A DNA stretch of 12,890 nt from the NCBI GenBank assembly GCA_035566435.1, contig DATMRF010000018.1, positions 1-12,890 on the forward strand, read 5' to 3'. This stretch comes from DATMRF01 sp035566435 (GTDB lineage: Bacteria; Verrucomicrobiota; Verrucomicrobiia; Limisphaerales; UBA8199). Below, one piece after another: positions 1 through 6,483 of the stretch; the stretch's first letter is position 1, and every line of letters starts with the position of its first letter. Made by a program: the position numbers and the translations under genes. The notes under the pieces were generated by a model. It was not told the DNA's origin and searched no databases. It was given only the letters and a program-made list of their open reading frames with translations.

Positions 1-2638
1 GGCAGAGTTGCTCGTAGTCCGGCCGGTTCTGAGTCGTCGCCAGCAGCGCAGCTACATTGTACCACCAGTAATGTTCTGCGGGTTGAAGCTGCATGAGAGC
101 TACGGCATCGGCTGCGGCCTCCGTCCATTTACCTCGGCGGCCATTGAGATCCAGCCGTTGGCTCAGCAGACCGGAGCTCGTCGGCTCCTTTACAAAAGTG
201 GGAGTCAGCACCTCAGCCAGGAGTTGGTCGGCTTCGCGAAATTTTCGCTGCGCAACGAGAACATGGCACAGTTGTCCCCATCCCCAGAGGCTTCCCGGAT
301 TGTGATCACCGGACTTGCGCCACCCGGCCAGTGCATCGCGATACACCGCTTCGGCTTCGGCCAGGTTGCCTTCGCTTTCCAGCACTTGGCCGTACGAACC
401 CAGCGAAGTGATCGTATCGATATAATCCTCGCCCAGGAGCTTTCGCTGAATTGAAATGGCTGTCTTCAACACCGCATGTGCCTCGGTCAAGTTCCCTTTT
501 AATCGCATGATCTCACCCAGGTTCGAGATCGATTTGACGACGTATGGATGCCCTTCCGGGAGTATCTCGCGTTTGATAGCGAACGCCTCATTGTGCGCTG
601 CTTCCTGCTCATCCCGTTTGCCGTTGTACCCGGCTGCCACGGCAAGGTCCTCAAGAGCCGCAGCCACTCGGTCCTCCCTCCCAGGGATATTCCTGCACAT
701 TTCCAGGAACTCTTTCGCTGCCGCCTCAGCTTCAGGCCAGCGACCTTCCGATTGGAACAACAGGGCCATGCTCTGGAGCGACTCCGCAACTTCCAAATTG
801 TTTCCAGGAAACAATTGCCGTCTGATCTCCAGCGCTTGCCGGAGCAAGGGTTCCGCCTCCTTGTGCCTAGCCTGGTCATTATAAACGCTGCCCAAACCAC
901 AGAGCGAGGCAGCCACGTCGGCATTCGTTGTAGAGAAGAGGCTTTGGCGAATAGAGAGCGCTTCCTGGTGGGCCTTTTCAGCGCCGTGCAGGTCTCCCCT
1001 CTTCCAAAAGGATTGGCCCAGGTCATAAAGCGATGCAGCGAGCTCAGCGCTCTTTGGACCGTACACCTTCCGTTCTTGCTTCACGGCGACACTATCCAAT
1101 CTTATTGCCTCATCGTAATTGCCGATCTCCCTGTAAAGCCTTGCGATCAGAGTGCACAAATGGGCTTCGACTGCTGGTTGATTGTGCAGTTCTGTGAGGA
1201 CGCGCTCGCTTGTCTGATCCAAAATTTCCTGCAAGTTGGTCCTGCTATCCCTGCCCCAGGCGACAGATGCGCCCACGCGCTTGAGCATGTCCTCCAGGAG
1301 CGGCGTCACTAGCTGACTTTGCTGTCGAGCCTGTCGTTCCCGCGTGAGCAGGGTAAAAAGAATAATTAAGCTGCTAATCAGGAGCACCGCGATCACGCTC
1401 ACGCCGGCAAACAGCAGTTTATTGCGCTGCACCGTCTTTCGGAATTTATAAAGCTTGCTGGGAGGGCGCGCTGAAACGGGCTCGTTCTCGAGAAAGCGTT
1501 TGACGTCCAGCGCCAAATCGTTGGCGGTTTCGTAACGACGAGTGCGGTCCTTTTCCAGGGCCTTCATCGCGATCCAGTCCAGGTCTCCGCGGACTCTGTG
1601 AATGAGTCGGGGAGGCTCGGACCGGCGTTGTTGAGCTACGATCGTTAAATCGGCCTCGCCCATCTCACTTAGGCGCGTAGACGGTCGGAGCGGCTCTTGT
1701 TCACGGATCGCCCTACGGACTTCGTCGAGGCCAGCTTTTAGCAACTCCTTTGTTTCAAAAGGGGTCGAGCTGGTCAGCAATTCGTAGAGCAGTACACCCA
1801 AGCTGTAAATGTCCGTGCGCGTGTCGACGTTAGCGCTGCTGAGCGTCGCCTGCTCCGGGCTCATGTAGGCCGGTGTGCCAATGAGCATCTCGAAGGCCGT
1901 GAAAACCGTTTTGTCGGTCAAACGTTCATTCGTAGTGGCTTTAGCGACCCCAAAATCGATCACCATAGGCATCGCCACGCCTTCGAGCGATTGTGTTACA
2001 AGAATATTGGAGGGTTTGATGTCCCGATGGATGATGCCCCTCTGATGCGCGTGTTGAATTGCCTGGCAGACCTGCACAAAAAGCCCAAGCCGATCCTCTG
2101 TCGTTAGTGAATTTTGATTGCAGTATTCCGTGATCTTTACCCCACGGACAAGTTCCATAACGAAATATGGCCGACCGGTCTCAGTCGCCCCCGCGTCAAA
2201 CACCTTGGCGATGTTGGGATGGTCCATCAATGCCAGTGCCTGCCGCTCGGCTTCAAACCGCGCAATCACGCTCTTCGTGTCCATTCCCGGCTTGATGATT
2301 TTCAGGGCGACCCGCCTCCTGACCGGCTCCTCTTGTTCGGCCATGTAAACCACCCCACATCCGCCCTCACCTATCTGTTGTAGCAGTTTGTAATGACCAA
2401 TGCGGTCGCCAATCTTTTCTACTGGCGCAAGCACTGGAGCCGTCTTTATTGGCCTCTCCGCTGGAGGTCTCTGCAGGAAATCACCCGCGTACTCATAAGT
2501 AAGCAACAAGGCTTCCATGCGGCGACGGAACTCGACGTCTGCCTTGCAAGCCCTGTCCAAATAACGATCGCGCTCTTCCGGCGGAAGGTGGAGAGCTTCC
2601 GTAAAGACAGCAAAATCCGCGTCAGGAGCATCGTTCAT
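1..2638 (-). CDS. Membrane Ser/Thr protein kinase with C-terminal TPR repeats (partial, 3' end off the left edge)
   Basis: About 879 codons are visible with no stop before the window edge. The N-terminal third is a Hanks-type kinase that phosphorylates Ser/Thr on protein targets. It has a glycine loop at about residues 90-97 (GEGGCGVV), the ATP-binding lysine K113 (VALKIIK), the catalytic loop HRDIKPSNI at 204-212 with D206, the DFG motif at 228-230, and GTPAYMSPEQA in the activation segment. The domain is complete and looks active. A single hydrophobic segment at about 405-432 should place the kinase in the cytoplasm and the rest outside the membrane. From about residue 450 on there are kinesin-light-chain-like TPR units (AEPLLRQALEIRR, AEAVYRDALAG), so the distal half is probably a protein-binding sensor or scaffold. 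The chosen ATG has only weak purine-rich sequence before it, but it begins the only N-terminus that precedes the glycine loop. Kinases of this build are common in Verrucomicrobiota and Planctomycetes. The substrate cannot be told from sequence. Confidence 0.93.
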   Translation of the reverse strand, partial: MNDAPDADFAVFTEALHLPPEERDRYLDRACKADVEFRRRMEALLLTYEYAGDFLQRPPAERPIKTAPVLAPVEKIGDRIGHYKLLQQIGEGGCGVVYMAEQEEPVRRRVALKIIKPGMDTKSVIARFEAERQALALMDHPNIAKVFDAGATETGRPYFVMELVRGVKITEYCNQNSLTTEDRLGLFVQVCQAIQHAHQRGIIHRDIKPSNILVTQSLEGVAMPMVIDFGVAKATTNERLTDKTVFTAFEMLIGTPAYMSPEQATLSSANVDTRTDIYSLGVLLYELLTSSTPFETKELLKAGLDEVRRAIREQEPLRPSTRLSEMGEADLTIVAQQRRSEPPRLIHRVRGDLDWIAMKALEKDRTRRYETANDLALDVKRFLENEPVSARPPSKLYKFRKTVQRNKLLFAGVSVIAVLLISSLIILFTLLTRERQARQQSQLVTPLLEDMLKRVGASVAWGRDSRTNLQEILDQTSERVLTELHNQPAVEAHLCTLIARLYREIGNYDEAIRLDSVAVKQERKVYGPKSAELAASLYDLGQSFWKRGDLHGAEKAHQEALSIRQSLFSTTNADVAASLCGLGSVYNDQARHKEAEPLLRQALEIRRQLFPGNNLEVAESLQSMALLFQSEGRWPEAEAAAKEFLEMCRNIPGREDRVAAALEDLAVAAGYNGKRDEQEAAHNEAFAIKREILPEGHPYVVKSISNLGEIMRLKGNLTEAHAVLKTAISIQRKLLGEDYIDTITSLGSYGQVLESEGNLAEAEAVYRDALAGWRKSGDHNPGSLWGWGQLCHVLVAQRKFREADQLLAEVLTPTFVKEPTSSGLLSQRLDLNGRRGKWTEAAADAVALMQLQPAEHYWWYNVAALLATTQNRPDYEQLC

Positions 2639-2666
2639 TTACCTATAAAGGCTTCCGCCATCTCCC

Positions 2667-2680
2667 GGTTGAATTCAACC
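2667..2680. promoter_or_regulatory. Perfect 14-bp palindrome in the kinase leader
   Basis: GGTTGAATTCAACC equals its own reverse complement. It lies 29 bases upstream of the kinase ATG, between that start and the hairpin at 2689-2711. The position would suit a dimeric repressor operator or part of an RNA leader structure. No regulator is identified, and the operator reading is inference. Confidence 0.4.
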
Positions 2681-2684
2681 TGAG

Positions 2685-2711
2685 AAAAGAGGGCATCTGT
2701 TCAACGCCCTC
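2685..2711 (-). terminator. Terminator-like hairpin upstream of the kinase
   Basis: On the minus strand, GAGGGC (2711-2706) and GCCCTC (2694-2689) form a 6-bp stem with an 11-base loop, followed by TTTT (2688-2685). It could end transcripts from the PagL-like gene, whose stop is about 250 bases upstream on the same strand. It could also act as an attenuator in the kinase leader. The stem is short and the T-run is only four bases, so the call is moderate. Confidence 0.4.
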
Positions 2712-2959
2712 CGCGCTTTCATATACCAAGACTTGCAGCATGGCCAGGGTGACCCAAAAGAGCCTGTCTACAATAGAAAGCGAGATTTGGTCAGAAAACC
2801 CCCACTTTTGATTTTCCGCCGGATTTGGGAAAAATGAATTGCCCCTAAAATAATTTCATAAGTCATTGATAATCACACAGCGTTGTTCTGAGATCAGTTG
2901 AGTTTTAACCAAACCTCGGTGGACGGCTTCGCTAATGGCGGCAGTACGGCCCACAACAG

Positions 2960-3787
2960 TCAAAAGAAATAAGTTATCCCAAGCAGACCCGTAACCCCGT
3001 TGAGACCGGAGTTTGGCTGATGTAAGCCGGCGCAAGACCAATGGACGTACCGAGCTTCCAGGGTAAGGGCAAGGTTCTCCTCGAGGAAATACTGGACACC
3101 AGTTCCGGCCTGGAGGTTGAACTCGAAAGTCCCGCTCAGATCCGGCGGGCCGATACTGGTAGCGGTTACGCCCGCCCCGGCATCTGCAAATGGAATCCAA
3201 CGGGTTCCAGTCGCGAAGTTGTAACGCAAGTGTGGAGTTAGCCCCACAAACCAGCGTGTGCCCGGATCAAATTGGGCCCCGCTGAAGACCTCTAAACGAA
3301 ATTCCGGATTTCCACGATACCAATGACCTTCGCCCACCACACCACCAAGCATGTGGCCATACGTCAGGCTCCCCATCGCCAAATGGTGTTGCTCACGGCT
3401 GCCAAAAGCGGCGATGCCGTAGGTGGCCCCCGCACTTACAGTGAGGGACTCTGTTTTAGAACGGAATCCTTCCCCGATGCCATTCTCCCAAATGCTTTCG
3501 GGAGTAGCCTCCAGACGCAGCTTGGACGCGGCCATGACGTTCGTGGAAGCTGAAACCGACGGAGCGGCTTGGGACGGTGCATTTGTGGGGCCAGGATTTT
3601 GGGCACCGGTTGATAAGACTCCGACAAAAAGCAAAATCGGCAACAGTCTCCTGCCGGGGCGATGGCCCGCGTCAGACATGCTGGGGAAAGGATGCAGCCT
3701 TGGCATTCGGTCTGGAATTCCATTCATAGGGTGTGGCCTTGTTCTGCCGGATCGTTCGAGATTATGGATTACAGGTGTTGCGTTCAT
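2960..3787 (-). CDS. PagL-like outer-membrane protein (lipid A 3-O-deacylase / acyloxyacyl hydrolase family)
   Basis: A 275-aa product from the chosen start. A hydrophobic signal segment (RRLLPILLFVGVL) is followed by a Pro/Ala/Ser-rich linker and a domain of alternating strands ending in Tyr-Phe-Phe, typical of an eight-stranded outer-membrane barrel. Near the C-terminus, YVHWSCAGLHQPNSG matches the PagL catalytic segment with its His and Ser two residues apart. PagL removes the 3-O-linked acyl chain of lipid A at the outer membrane. The residue that aligns with the catalytic Glu of Pseudomonas PagL, 14 after the His, is Asn here, so activity is uncertain. The start at 3787 is preceded by AGGAG and is preferred. 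A frame-open extension to 3928 exists but has no such site. An ATG at 3679 would give a more normal signal peptide but has no ribosome site, so the mature N-terminus is unclear. The gene is divergent from the TetR-type gene, which may control it. Confidence 0.75.
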   Translation of the reverse strand: MNATPVIHNLERSGRTRPHPMNGIPDRMPRLHPFPSMSDAGHRPGRRLLPILLFVGVLSTGAQNPGPTNAPSQAAPSVSASTNVMAASKLRLEATPESIWENGIGEGFRSKTESLTVSAGATYGIAAFGSREQHHLAMGSLTYGHMLGGVVGEGHWYRGNPEFRLEVFSGAQFDPGTRWFVGLTPHLRYNFATGTRWIPFADAGAGVTATSIGPPDLSGTFEFNLQAGTGVQYFLEENLALTLEARYVHWSCAGLHQPNSGLNGVTGLLGITYFF

Positions 3788-3791
3788 ATTT

Positions 3792-3797
3792 TCTCCT
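3792..3797 (-). promoter_or_regulatory. Ribosome binding site deciding the start of the PagL-like gene
   Basis: AGGAGA on the minus strand ends four bases before the ATG at 3787. It is the best Shine-Dalgarno sequence near any of the in-frame ATGs of this gene (3928, 3898, 3787, 3727, 3706, 3679). It is the reason for choosing 3787 although the hydrophobic signal segment then begins about 45 residues in. Confidence 0.55.
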
Positions 3798-3930
3798 ATT
3801 GTTCCGTTTTGACTTTTTGACGGTCCTGTCCTCTGGCGGGCTGGTTGGGCCAAAAGACGCCGTCCGTCAGGACTGAATCGGACGGTCTGGGCTCGCATTC
3901 TCTTGGGCTGGATTCCATACCAGGTCAATG

Positions 3931-3942
3931 CCTACGTGTAGG
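3931..3942. promoter_or_regulatory. Short inverted repeat in the divergent pagL-like/tetR-type gap
   Basis: CCTAC-GT-GTAGG has perfect 5-bp arms and lies between the divergent starts at 3787 and 4095. A related CCTACAGG occurs about 30 bases on, at 3974-3981. TetR-family proteins commonly bind such palindromes next to their own gene, so this is a candidate autoregulatory operator. The arms are short and the assignment is inference. Confidence 0.3.
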
Positions 3943-4094
3943 TAAAGCGAGAATCCGGGGAGAAAACTCCAACCCTACAGGCAAGAATGGATGAAAAAAT
4001 TTATTGAGGTCCTCGACTAAATCACCGCGGCGGCCGGCGCTCCCGGGTGGCCAAAAGCGCGAATCCAAGTCCCTTAATTGAACCATGATGTCTT

Positions 4095-4760
4095 ATGGGG
4101 CGGACCAGCAGCTCACAACAACTCCTCCTGATCGGTGCCAGCGATCTGCTGTGGGAGAAAAGTTATCATTCAGTGACCGTCGATGAGGTTTGCGCGCGCG
4201 CCGGCGTTCTGAAGGGAAGTCTTTACCATTTCTTTGATTCAAAGAGCGCCCTCGCTCTTTCCGCATTGCAACACCTCTGGGAAACGGTCGCAAAGCGAGC
4301 TTATGAAGAACACTTTTCTCGAGCCAATCCACCGCTTGCCCGAATCTCAAGTTTCCTAAATTGGCTACAAGGTCTGCAGCGAAAAAAGTTTCGCACGATG
4401 GGAAGGGTGCTTGGGTGGCCATTCTTTACTCTGGGTTGCGAATTAGGCGCCCAAGAGCCGACGATCAGTGAACGGCTTCGTCAAATTGAGGAGGCCGAAC
4501 TCTTCTACTTCGAATCCGCCCTCCATGATGCTCTCGATCAGGATATTATCGAACCGGCTGATCCGCGAGCGGAGGCGCTCGCGTTACGGGCGGCAGTGGA
4601 GGGAATTCTGGCACGGGCTCGCATATTGATCGATCCGGCCGAACTGAGGCCTTTGGCGGTACTGCCTATAACCATCTTGTGGCTAAAGCCCCCTGGCGAA
4701 GCGGTCCCCTTTTCGGCATATCAAGAATCCGAAGAATCGATCGCGCTTTATGGTTCCTGA
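4095..4760 (+). CDS. TetR/AcrR-family transcriptional regulator
   Basis: 221 aa, a normal length for the family. The N-terminus holds a TetR-type helix-turn-helix at about residues 27-53 (VTVDEVCARAGVLKGSLYHF), including the usual Gly-Ser-Leu-Tyr-His-Phe recognition-helix end followed by a Lys-Ser pair. The remainder is a helical ligand-binding and dimerisation region; its middle part (GWPFFTLGCELG, then ISERLRQIEEAE) resembles AcrR-type C-terminal domains. It should act as a cytoplasmic ligand-responsive repressor. It is divergent from the PagL-like gene and shares a 307-base upstream region with it, so local and autoregulatory control is the simplest reading. The start is the only in-frame ATG before the HTH. 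The ligand is unknown. Confidence 0.9.
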   Translation: MGRTSSSQQLLLIGASDLLWEKSYHSVTVDEVCARAGVLKGSLYHFFDSKSALALSALQHLWETVAKRAYEEHFSRANPPLARISSFLNWLQGLQRKKFRTMGRVLGWPFFTLGCELGAQEPTISERLRQIEEAELFYFESALHDALDQDIIEPADPRAEALALRAAVEGILARARILIDPAELRPLAVLPITILWLKPPGEAVPFSAYQESEESIALYGS

Positions 4761-4802
4761 GGCAATCTATCATACCATCGCGACTCATCGCAGGATACAG
4801 TT

Positions 4803-4890
4803 GGCGAGCAAACAGCTTCGGTTCCCGTTCCAAATGAAGCCACCTTTTACGGTCTCAACGGGGTTGCTGGACTCCTGGGAGTAACTTTTT
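4803..4890 (+). pseudogene. Remnant of the C-terminus of a second PagL-like gene, inverted relative to the intact copy
   Basis: In the frame that starts at 4803 the end reads GLNGVAGLLGVTF, nearly identical to GLNGVTGLLGITYF at the C-terminus of the PagL-like protein. A 16-base match, CGGTCTCAACGGGGTT, is exact (4850-4865 here; reverse complement at 2993-3008). Upstream, ASVPVPN lines up with AGLHQPN of the intact gene, but four extra residues follow the Pro-Asn and the catalytic His and Ser are absent. The frame runs through a T-run without the expected stop. Nothing resembling the rest of the barrel is found, since the TetR-type gene ends at 4760. It is best read as a decayed fragment of a paralogue, not a gene. 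Confidence 0.6.
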
Positions 4891-4914
4891 TAAGCATATG
4901 GAGCACAAAAGGCC

Positions 4915-5103
4915 ATGAAGAAGCCGAGAACGAACAAGCCTCAACCGCCATCAGCCGCTCTCGAGCGAATTCGCCGGCTGACAAGCGCCGCCTATTCCGC
5001 CCACGGAGGAGCTGAAAACATGAGTTTGGACGTGTGGCGTGATCTGGAGCTGGAACTCAAACGAAGACTCAAACATGAACCCGAAGAACTTGAGGAAATA
5101 TAA
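4915..5103 (+). CDS. Small charged hypothetical protein (62 aa)
   Basis: A short, highly charged protein with a basic Pro-rich N-terminus and a predicted helical, Glu/Lys/Arg-rich C-terminus (WRDLELELKRRL, then PEELEEI). No family is recognised. AAAAGG lies just before the ATG, which is a weak ribosome site. It begins 25 bases after the PagL-like remnant and its end overlaps the hydrophobic peptide ORF at 5075 by 29 bases in another frame, an arrangement that would allow translational coupling. The composition fits a small DNA-, RNA- or protein-binding partner, but no function is claimed. It may not be a real gene. Confidence 0.45.
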   Translation: MKKPRTNKPQPPSAALERIRRLTSAAYSAHGGAENMSLDVWRDLELELKRRLKHEPEELEEI

Positions 5104-5176
5104 AAGCATTTTCTTGATTACATCCTTGAGCGTCGTGCTCGTGAGTTTAGGCCACTACGCCTTCACTGCCCGATAG
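5075..5176 (+). CDS. 33-aa hydrophobic peptide, candidate single-span membrane protein
   Basis: An ATG inside the 3' end of the 62-aa ORF opens a different frame. It encodes a basic N-terminus (MNPKNLRKYK) followed by a hydrophobic run (IFLITSLSVVLVSLG) and a short tail, ending in TAG at 5174-5176. The pattern of a positive start plus one membrane helix is that of a small membrane peptide. It could equally be the signal peptide of a larger protein lost by rearrangement, since repeats follow directly. The ribosome site is poor, so expression would depend on coupling to the upstream ORF. Confidence 0.35.
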   Translation: MNPKNLRKYKSIFLITSLSVVLVSLGHYAFTAR

Positions 5177-5189
5177 CCAATTGGGTTCC

Positions 5190-5205
5190 ACCAGCCTTTG
5201 CTGGT
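5190..5205. other. Small stem-loop after the hydrophobic peptide
   Basis: ACCAGC-CTTT-GCTGGT is a perfect 6-bp stem with a 4-base loop, starting 14 bases after the stop of the 33-aa peptide. No T-run follows on either strand, so it is not called a terminator. It could be an RNA stability or pause structure. Confidence 0.35.
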
Positions 5206-5229
5206 TCAGGCGGGCGGGTTTCGGTTCCC

Positions 5230-5374
5230 AGTTTCCAACTTTATTACCTGGCCTGTGTGGGCTTGGGCGGCAAAAGTGCCCATCAGTTTCCAACTTTATT
5301 CCCTCTCAGCGATTTTTACACGGCCTGAAAATCAAGGATTTGGCCTCGCCTTGAGTTTCCAACTTTATTACCTG
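5230..5374. repeat. Three interspersed copies of a 16-21 bp direct repeat
   Basis: AGTTTCCAACTTTATT occurs at 5230-5245, 5285-5300 and 5354-5369. In the first and third copies the match extends through ACCTG, for 21 bases, ending at 5250 and 5374. The spacers are unrelated, about 39 and 53 bases. The unit is not palindromic and is shorter than usual CRISPR repeats, the spacing is uneven, and no cas genes are present. The array sits directly upstream of the lipoprotein hydrolase gene. It may be a dispersed genomic repeat, a cluster of protein-binding sites, or a scar of repeated insertion. Confidence 0.7.
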
Positions 5375-5448
5375 AGTACACGGCGCGGTGGAAGTGAACC
5401 GCAGTTTTCTTGCTTTCAAACGCCCTCCGGCAACGGTCATGATTACTC

Positions 5449-6276
5449 ATGAAAAGGAAATCCCCGACGGCAGCGGCCTGGTTGACCACCGCCCTGGTGA
5501 TGGCCCTCCTCGGCTGCGCGGCCCCGAAGCCTGCGCCCACGACCGGCACCGGCTCGCTGGCCGAGGCGTGGCGCATCATCTCCCACAAAAGGTTCGTGGA
5601 CCTGACACATACGTTCAGTCCCGCAACGCCGGTCTGGCCAGGGTTCGGTCCCGCCACTTTCTCCGCCGCGGCGGACCCGGCTACGGGGCGTCCTTACACG
5701 ATTGACAAAGACGGGTTCCGCACCTTCCAATACTCGCTGGTTGGCCAGTATGGCACCCACGTTGACCCACCAGCGCACTTCGATGCCCACGGGAAGACGT
5801 TGGACGAGTTGTCCGTTAGCGACATGGTCCTGCCCCTGGTCGTCCTCGATATCACGCCGAAACTTCATGACGACCCGAACCACGCACTGACGATCGAGGA
5901 TGTCCTGGTTTGGGAAAAGGTGAACGGACGGGTCCCATCCGGCTCCTTCGCTGCGCTCCGGACGGACATGCACAAGGATTGGGACACCAATCCCGAGCGA
6001 TTCAAGCGCCAACCGTTCCCCGCCTGGTCCCCCAAAGCCATCCGGTTTCTTTACGAGCAGCGGGGCATTGTTGCCAACGGGCACGAGTCTATGGATACCG
6101 ACATCACACCTGACCTCAAGTCCGAAGCCTGGCTGCTCCGCCACGGCCACTGGCAGCTCGAGGGCATGGCCAACCTCGACCAGGTTCCAGCCAGGGGCGC
6201 CCTGCTCGTAGTGGCATGGCCGAAGCCCAAAGGCGGCCTGGGTTTTCCCGTGCGGGCCTTCGCCATCCTGCCTTGA
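5449..6276 (+). CDS. Cyclase-family metal-dependent hydrolase, exported as a lipoprotein
   Basis: 275 aa. The N-terminus is a lipoprotein signal: basic start, hydrophobic run, then MALLGC with the lipidated cysteine at residue 23. The rest is a cyclase-family domain (PF04199; relatives include kynurenine formamidase and isatin hydrolase), usually Mn- or Zn-dependent hydrolases of amide or lactam-like bonds. Seen are DLTHTFSPATPVWPG at 51-65, the metal motif QYGTHVDPPAHF at 100-111, GHESMDTD at 211-218, and NLDQVPARG at 242-250. The first His of the usual HxGTHxDxPxHF motif is Gln100; as I recall, a sub-branch of the family with GHExxDTD shares this. Export as a lipoprotein suggests the substrate is periplasmic or extracellular. 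The start is the only ATG ahead of the signal peptide; the ribosome site is weak. Its 3' end abuts a truncated cupin gene on the opposite strand. The substrate is unknown. Confidence 0.88.
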   Translation: MKRKSPTAAAWLTTALVMALLGCAAPKPAPTTGTGSLAEAWRIISHKRFVDLTHTFSPATPVWPGFGPATFSAAADPATGRPYTIDKDGFRTFQYSLVGQYGTHVDPPAHFDAHGKTLDELSVSDMVLPLVVLDITPKLHDDPNHALTIEDVLVWEKVNGRVPSGSFAALRTDMHKDWDTNPERFKRQPFPAWSPKAIRFLYEQRGIVANGHESMDTDITPDLKSEAWLLRHGHWQLEGMANLDQVPARGALLVVAWPKPKGGLGFPVRAFAILP

Positions 6277-6288
6277 TGCTGAGGTTAC

Positions 6289-6483
6289 AGCGGTCACGAT
6301 CAGGGTCTGGCCCGGCGGGTGGGTGTGCCATGCTGTTCGAGCGCCGGGCTCGAACGTGACACTGGCGCCGACTACGCGTGCCGGAGCGTTTGCCTGGAAC
6401 AGGGGGGCTATGCGTACCGTGCCGGTAAACCAATCGGCCGGTCCTTTGCCGGAGGGTTGTGAGCCAACTCGCTTGATTTCCAT
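6289..6483 (-). pseudogene. 5' fragment of a cupin-domain gene, truncated
   Basis: The first 65 residues match the N-terminal half of small cupins of the mandelonitrile-lyase/quercetinase-like type: MEIKRVGSQPSGKGPADWFT, then FEPGARTAWHTHPPGQTLI with the metal-binding His-Thr-His at 53-55 and Gln59 where Glu is classical. Full-length relatives continue with a Gly-Cys-Gly-Trp-Val stretch and a second cupin motif containing a further His. Here homology ends after LIVTA and the frame goes on into the antisense of the neighbouring hydrolase gene, remaining open by chance to 5443. The second metal motif is missing, so the protein should not fold as a working cupin. The breakpoint lies within about 15 bases of the hydrolase stop codon, suggesting that an insertion or deletion joined the two. 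Confidence 0.7.

Larger units (their letters stand above)
2639..2959. other. Intergenic region between the kinase and the PagL-like gene
   Basis: No convincing gene is seen here on either strand. A minus-strand reading frame that begins inside the PagL-like gene and ends near 2856 has no recognisable motif and is taken as chance. Apart from the palindrome and hairpin listed separately, no promoter with both a good -35 and a good -10 element stands out. Confidence 0.5.

Noticed and set aside
548..1312. Long plus-strand frames within 1-2638
   Set aside because: They are shadows of the kinase-TPR gene, whose motifs are all in one uninterrupted minus-strand frame.
5230..5374. CRISPR array
   Set aside because: There are only three copies, spacers are uneven (39 and 53 bases), one copy is shortened, and no cas gene is in the window.
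5443..6483. A 346-codon minus-strand frame that begins like a cupin protein
   Set aside because: Only the first 65 residues are cupin-like; the rest is antisense of the well-supported lipoprotein hydrolase and has no domain of its own. The real part is reported as a truncated cupin fragment.
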